From: Haemonchus contortus
Lineage: Eukaryota > Nematoda > Chromadorea > Rhabditida > Trichostrongylidae
Length of the DNA: 64,000 nucleotides
Direction: 5' to 3'
Assembly (NCBI GenBank): GCA_000469685.2
Contig: LS997567.1
Coordinates: forward strand, 6,403,374 to 6,467,373
Below are positions 58,815 to 64,000 of this stretch, piece after piece. The notes under the pieces are model-generated. The model saw nothing but the letters and a program-made list of their open reading frames with translations, had not been told where the DNA came from and did no database searches. A program made the position numbers and the translations under genes. Within the stretch, counting starts at the first letter, position 1. Every line of letters starts with the position of its first letter.

Positions 58815-61388
58815 GCTAGGAGCAGTAGGGCCACTGCGGAGTCTATCTGACATGAACTCCTGTGTTCGCAGTAGTGATGATTGAATAAAGACAGTTTTGA
58901 GAGATATTGAGGGGGCAAAGACAGATTCTGGTGGATCGAAGATGAGGAGATTCCTGATCCTTCCTGAGATCACGCTGAAGAGTTCAAAGTTTTGGCCCAC
59001 GCCTTCGTTACAAAAAATATAACTCGTATCTATTGCTCACTCATATGAGTAATAGATGAGTAATTCATATCAATACAGCGAGTGCTGCATCTGGGAGATC
59101 CCCTGGATACCATGTTAGTTAGGTGGATTCAACAGGAGCCAAAATAACCGAAATAAACTGCCAAAGAAGCGCTTAGCAAACGGCCTAAACTAGGCTGTTC
59201 CTCCTAGATGAGTAGTTAAAAGACTCTTTTCTACAAGTAGAGGATAGTCTTAGGTTGTAGGCGGAGGTAACTCGAACTGTCCTTCTCACACGGGAATGTT
59301 GTCAGAAAATTTTGACTGGATACATACTTTTTACTGCAAAACTCTGTATTCAACAACAAAGAGTAAGTTACGCCTACCTCAGGTTCCTATCATATCACGC
59401 ATGACGTACATCAGAACAATACCAGAGGAAGCTTGAGCCCGATACAGTTGAAAAGTTCCGAAGAGAGTTTACCTGTAAAGCTCCCGAGTTTGGGTAATTT
59501 TTGTAGTATTCAAGGAATTCAAGAGAACATTTAACGAAGGAATTATGACGGAGAGGTAATGGAATTGATGTACAAGGTGAAAATATTACACAGATAACTC
59601 TTTTTTGATCAGAATACAGACGAACTGGTAATCCATGCATGGGGCAGTAAGTGTTTGGATAGTGACAGGTTAATGACCGACATACATGGTAGAAGTGGTT
59701 TCACGATCGTGAACCTATAACCCGTTCTTGGCACTAAAATCGAAGGATTGCCCAGGGATTGCTGTCAGTAGGGATGGCCGCATGAGCTTAAGTACTGATG
59801 TAGTATGCCAGCAAGTTGGTAGTATCTATTACCTGATGGTGTCGTCAGAAACCTAGAAAGGAGGAACGTTTTAGAAAGCACTGGCTCAGACTCAATTATT
59901 TCTTCAGAAATCGCTTGGTAGAGTAGAAATTACTGAGACGACATTGGAGAGCTTGCTTAGACAAATATTTAGGGATGTCTACTAGAGAGATCCATTTGTT
60001 ATCTCGTATTGACGTGATTCAAGTGGGCTACCAGTCCCAGGACTAAATGATTGCAGGTTCACGATGTGGGTCAGGTTTTTTGTGACACACCCTCCTGAGT
60101 CTTCCCTTTTGTTCACTGCATACCCCTAATCTAATTGAATGACAAAGATAGACGCTAATTGATAGCTAAACAGAAAACATATTTATGTTTACAAATCACA
60201 AATTTATTTACCAGAATGTAATCTCATTGTAAATGCTCAGGTTAATGCAGTAACCAATGATGTAACCCTTCCCAAGGATGATTATGGTCACCCGGTTTGT
60301 CCACTCTGCGTCCGAAACTGATCTGAGCCCGAGATATTCCAAAAAAGCAGGCACATTCCCTTTCCGGATGAGGATTGGCAGGGCTAAGTTCCATTTTGGA
60401 AGTTCAAAAACATAACTGGTTGGTAACTGGTAACTGATACAGCTTAGTCAAGAGTTTCCAAGATTGGGCTGTGGGTGGAAAACAAATGGTGAAAGATACA
60501 CAGAGGAGCGACTGTGATGAGCCAAGCACTCAGTAATGCATAAAGACATCCTCCATCAGATCTATACTCCCCCACTACCAGTAGCTTATTACATTAACAT
60601 CCCCGTTCCCCGAACAGAGATGGGAAGATTTAATGAATTCTTGTTTCATGAGAATTAATTTAAAAAACTTAAAAAAGTCATTACAATTTCTGAAGGTGGT
60701 ACGGTTCCCGTTACTGAACTCAGTAAGAAGTAGAGTAACTGAGTGGTACATAGCTCCACCTATGTAGGTGAAATATTCCGCAAAAAGAATGGCTCCGTGC
60801 CATGCGCTACCATTTTGCTTGCGTGTCTCTGCATGCCTTTTTTCGACAAAAATTTTGACCACGCCCCTTCATTTAACAAAATGCGGTTCTTATATCGCAT
60901 TACTTGACGATGACTGAACTTGGACATATAAAATTCTAATTCCTTTCACACCGGACGTAACAAACTGAGAGGTACCGAATTTCTGCAGAGAAATGGAAAG
61001 CTGGAAAATCGAAAAATTGAGGAGCTCTCAATATTGTAGAGAAAAAATGAGAAAATTAAAACATTACTAGAAAACCGATGAGTTTTCTTTTCTTTTCTTT
61101 TCCTCTTTAAATGAAATTCCCTGGGATGGCTGACTATTTTCTACCCGATACATTTCGAGGCTTGTTTTTCTAAATGACAGATTTCAACATGATTGCACAT
61201 GAACAGGGAGCGATATCTGAACCGTAACACTACTTTTACTCTTTTATTAAGACTTGTACAGTCTTAAGGTACTAGTTGTACTGTTAATTAGGGAGAAGAT
61301 CACTTGAAAGGACTTGAGAGAGTTCTTTTACAATCGTGTCAAGTTAGTAGTAAAACGCCTGTGCCTCTGCCGGGACCTATGCCTTTGG

Positions 61389-61622
61389 AGTGTGGTGCGT
61401 TAGGAACGAAATGGTCGCGTCGCGGTGAGAGGGGAGTCGCGCGCGAAGGAATGTAGCAGGCTGCAGTAGGTAAGAAATACAAGAACAGAAGAACTAATAG
61501 TAGAATTGTGCACAAAATAATGATCGCATATCGATTGAGCTGTAATAACGGCGAATGAGTGGTCCGCGACAGCCGCGTGCGGCAAATCGATTACCCAAAA
61601 ACGTTCCTAACGCCCATCTCCC
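61389..61622 (-). mobile_element. MITE-2 copy 5, between longer direct repeats
   Basis: GTGTGGTGCGTTAGGAACGA to AACGTTCCTAACGCCCATCT, with the family core. Unlike other copies it is bracketed by a ~34 bp direct repeat containing CTCTGCCGGGACCTATGCCT (61357-61391, 61632-61665). Confidence 0.78.
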
Positions 61623-63749
61623 GGGTAAGAAGCCTGTGCTCTGCCGGGACCTATGCCTTTGTAGTGCTTACATATTACTACATATACAAGAGTTGGTTTT
61701 GCTACCCCATCTTCCGTGAAACATCAATCGAACTTAATCAGCACTCTCATAAACTTGAAACTTAAAAAACAGGTGGATTCAAAAGGACAAGTAAAACATA
61801 GGTAGATAGCACGAGTAAAAATAAAAAAAAAAGATTTTTACGGACTTTTTTGAAAGTAATTTCACAAACTCTCCTGCAAGAAATCAACTTACAATTTTTT
61901 TTGCAACATCCTATGCATGGAAAATTCATCTTTTCTACTTTGACTACTCGGCGTTAATTTTTTTCGAAAAGTCAGCACAAACAAACAGATGCGTTACAAT
62001 TTCGTCCAAATTATTCAGGAACAAGTTAAATGTTTACTGCTGAAGTAAAAAAAAATAACACATACAAGTAAATACAACAGTACAACTATATCCTATTGCC
62101 AAATATTAGAAACTTAAAGAAGTTCGTCCGCAATTATGTGGTTACTGTAGAACAGAGAGAAGCGACTACTGGAATCCACCAAGAAATGATGTCATCTGGA
62201 ATCATGACTGGTTTTTTATTTACAAATTGAAGGTGCCCTTTCCTCGTTAATCAACAGGCTTCATAAAGCCATGAGAATAAATTACTAGTAATGAATATTT
62301 CGGAAAAAAAAAATCTTGTGCGTGCGGTAAGGACATTGTGGTTGATGGACTGCGCCGAACATGCACGACCAACCAACCGAATTGTTTGTTTAGTCATGGA
62401 TCACCTTCAAAGCATGCCCTTCACAGAAAATCATGAACCAACAAAATATTGAATCTTCATCGACCTTCTCCACCTTCCTGAGCCACGTCATAGAGCTTAC
62501 CAGACACAGATGGCAAGGCTAGTATGCTTGGCAAGGGGTGGGAACGAACTACGGTAACCTGTGGTAAGAGACACTCCAAAATTGATCTTTCGTAATGTTC
62601 TCCAGAATTTCAGAAGGAAACAGGATTAAAATGTGGAAAACCTTTTGAATTCCTATGAAATCTGTTTATTTTCTAGGGAAAAAAAGTGATCATCTCCTTG
62701 ATAGTGTCGCAATGTATGGAGTATACTGGTACCTTACAGTGATTAGCGCCTTTCCAATGCTGCCGCTTCATACACCGTATCAAGACAGAATTCACAGGGA
62801 CGGTTACAGTATTTGAAGGCTCAGTTCACAATAAACATGGTTTCTGAAGTTTCTCTTTGGGATGAAAATATGGCCTAAAAGGACAGTATGAAGGACATTG
62901 TTGGGTCGAGAAAGGGCCTTACAGGGCGTTGAAAAACTCCCGAATCGCCTTTGTCTACGTACAAACTCAAAAGTAGCCGTGTTATGACGGTCTCGTTCAG
63001 GCTGCACCATTCACAATGAAGTGTCAGGATGCCGACGAATAAGGCACTCATGTCGGGGACACCCAGACAGTTACACAGATATTATCGCGCACTCTCAATT
63101 TTTTTCTTTTCTGAAGCTTCATATTTTTTGAAACTCACCGAATTTCGCGCTTTCTTCCCCTTCCCCTTCTTCCCTGCTGCACCAAAACTACCATTATTTC
63201 ACCTAAGGTAGATAACTCAGAGCTATAACTTAGAGATAACTGAGCCTATGATGTGGTCAATTGCGATGAAATAGGCTGCAGACAATAAAGCCAGTGACGA
63301 TGCATCTTTAGGAAAGTACGGCTAGGACCACACCTTCATGCGTGGCTCAGAAGTGTGACACATCTTTTAATACTCAGTGATCTTATACTATCGCGGTTCC
63401 TGTCTTATTTGCTCCCCACTCCGCCTATTTGTGAAATCTTCGCAGAATGACTATTGCCAAGCGTAGTGAACCTTAAACGTGAACGGAAATTCATTTTTGC
63501 CTAACTATTCCAGCTTCGGGCTCTGAAGGGTTCAGTATTGCCCGTGACTTCTTCGGCTGCTGCCACAAGAATGGCCTATGGCTCGGCACGTAGCCGAAGC
63601 TTTTCTCTATCGTGCAGAAGTAGTTCTCCTTCAACATCATAAACTGGAACAATACCTTTTGGGGGCACAGCTCACATAATTTCGAGATACACATTTTAGG
63701 ATTAACGATGGAAGTGATGGTGCATCATTGGCGAGAAAAGCACGTAAAT

Positions 63750-63925
63750 CCCACCGTTCGAGAAATGTAAAGCTCCTCATAAGGGATTGAATTAGGGGTT
63801 TGCACGGGATTGTCACAATGGAAGTGGCATGGAAGGAGTATTTGGACGAGATTTCACTCGGATGCATTTGCGAAATAAGATGGCCACGTTCAGCAAAAAA
63901 ATATGGAAAATTGCTCTACAATAAA
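63750..63925. repeat. Repeat R3, partial copy 3
   Basis: Matches the other R3 copies at GTATTTGGACGAGATTTCA and GGAAAATTGC followed by a decayed remainder. It runs toward the window edge. Confidence 0.4.
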
Positions 63926-64000
63926 GCGCTTCAATTAGTTAGGAAATGAAAACATTGTATTGAAAATCGGGCAAAGAAAATGTAGTATTGGAAGTGGGGT

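Larger units (their letters stand above)
57550..63740. other. Mostly unassigned sequence
   Basis: Apart from MITE-2 copies 4 and 5, nothing is recognised. A minus-strand frame at 59460-59640 ending in a TTACAG|GTAAAC donor-like junction could be an exon but has no recognisable product and no phase partner. Confidence 0.35.

Overview
The window looks like nuclear DNA from a nematode, most likely a clade V strongylid such as a hookworm (this placement is inference). Real coding sequence comes as short exons with GT-AG introns and T-rich acceptors ending in TTTCAG. Recognisable genes are a nuclear lamin, a rhodopsin-type peptide receptor and a gelsolin fragment. Most of the rest is non-LTR retrotransposon debris, a tRNA-derived SINE, short inverted-repeat elements and segmental duplications. 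I found no rRNA, no clear tRNA gene, no CRISPR array and no bacterial operon structure. ATG-to-stop open frames are poor guides here; I built gene models by checking splice phase exon by exon.

Layout. 0-9.2 kb is mostly unassigned sequence, with two unrecognised minus-strand exon groups: a weak one at 2.30-2.76 kb and a phase-consistent, probably membrane protein at 8.38-9.22 kb. 12.9-17 kb holds interspersed repeats, including a duplicated block interrupted by a decayed LINE fragment. 18.1-19.35 kb holds a truncated gelsolin-like fragment on the minus strand. 19.5-26 kb is repeat-dense and includes a 2.07 kb giant hairpin element. 26.7-30.3 kb and 36.3-43.3 kb are two directly repeated copies of a lamin locus. 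The first is a clear pseudogene. The second keeps the rod and most of the tail but has one extra base and no visible C-terminal CaaX exon. Between them lie an RTE-type LINE (31.27-33.0 kb), an inverted third copy of the lamin upstream region and other repeats. 43.4-49.3 kb repeats blocks seen at 13.8-18.1 kb and 30.9-35.1 kb. 50.1-56.2 kb on the minus strand is a seven-exon receptor gene with mobile elements in most of its long introns. 56.3-64 kb is low in recognisable content apart from repeats.

The lamin, the receptor and the gelsolin fragment have no evident shared function. What ties the region together is repeated local duplication with mobile-element insertion. Several duplicated blocks act as internal controls, because one copy preserves the empty site of an insertion found in the other. 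They reveal 8- and 9-bp target duplications for several non-autonomous element families.
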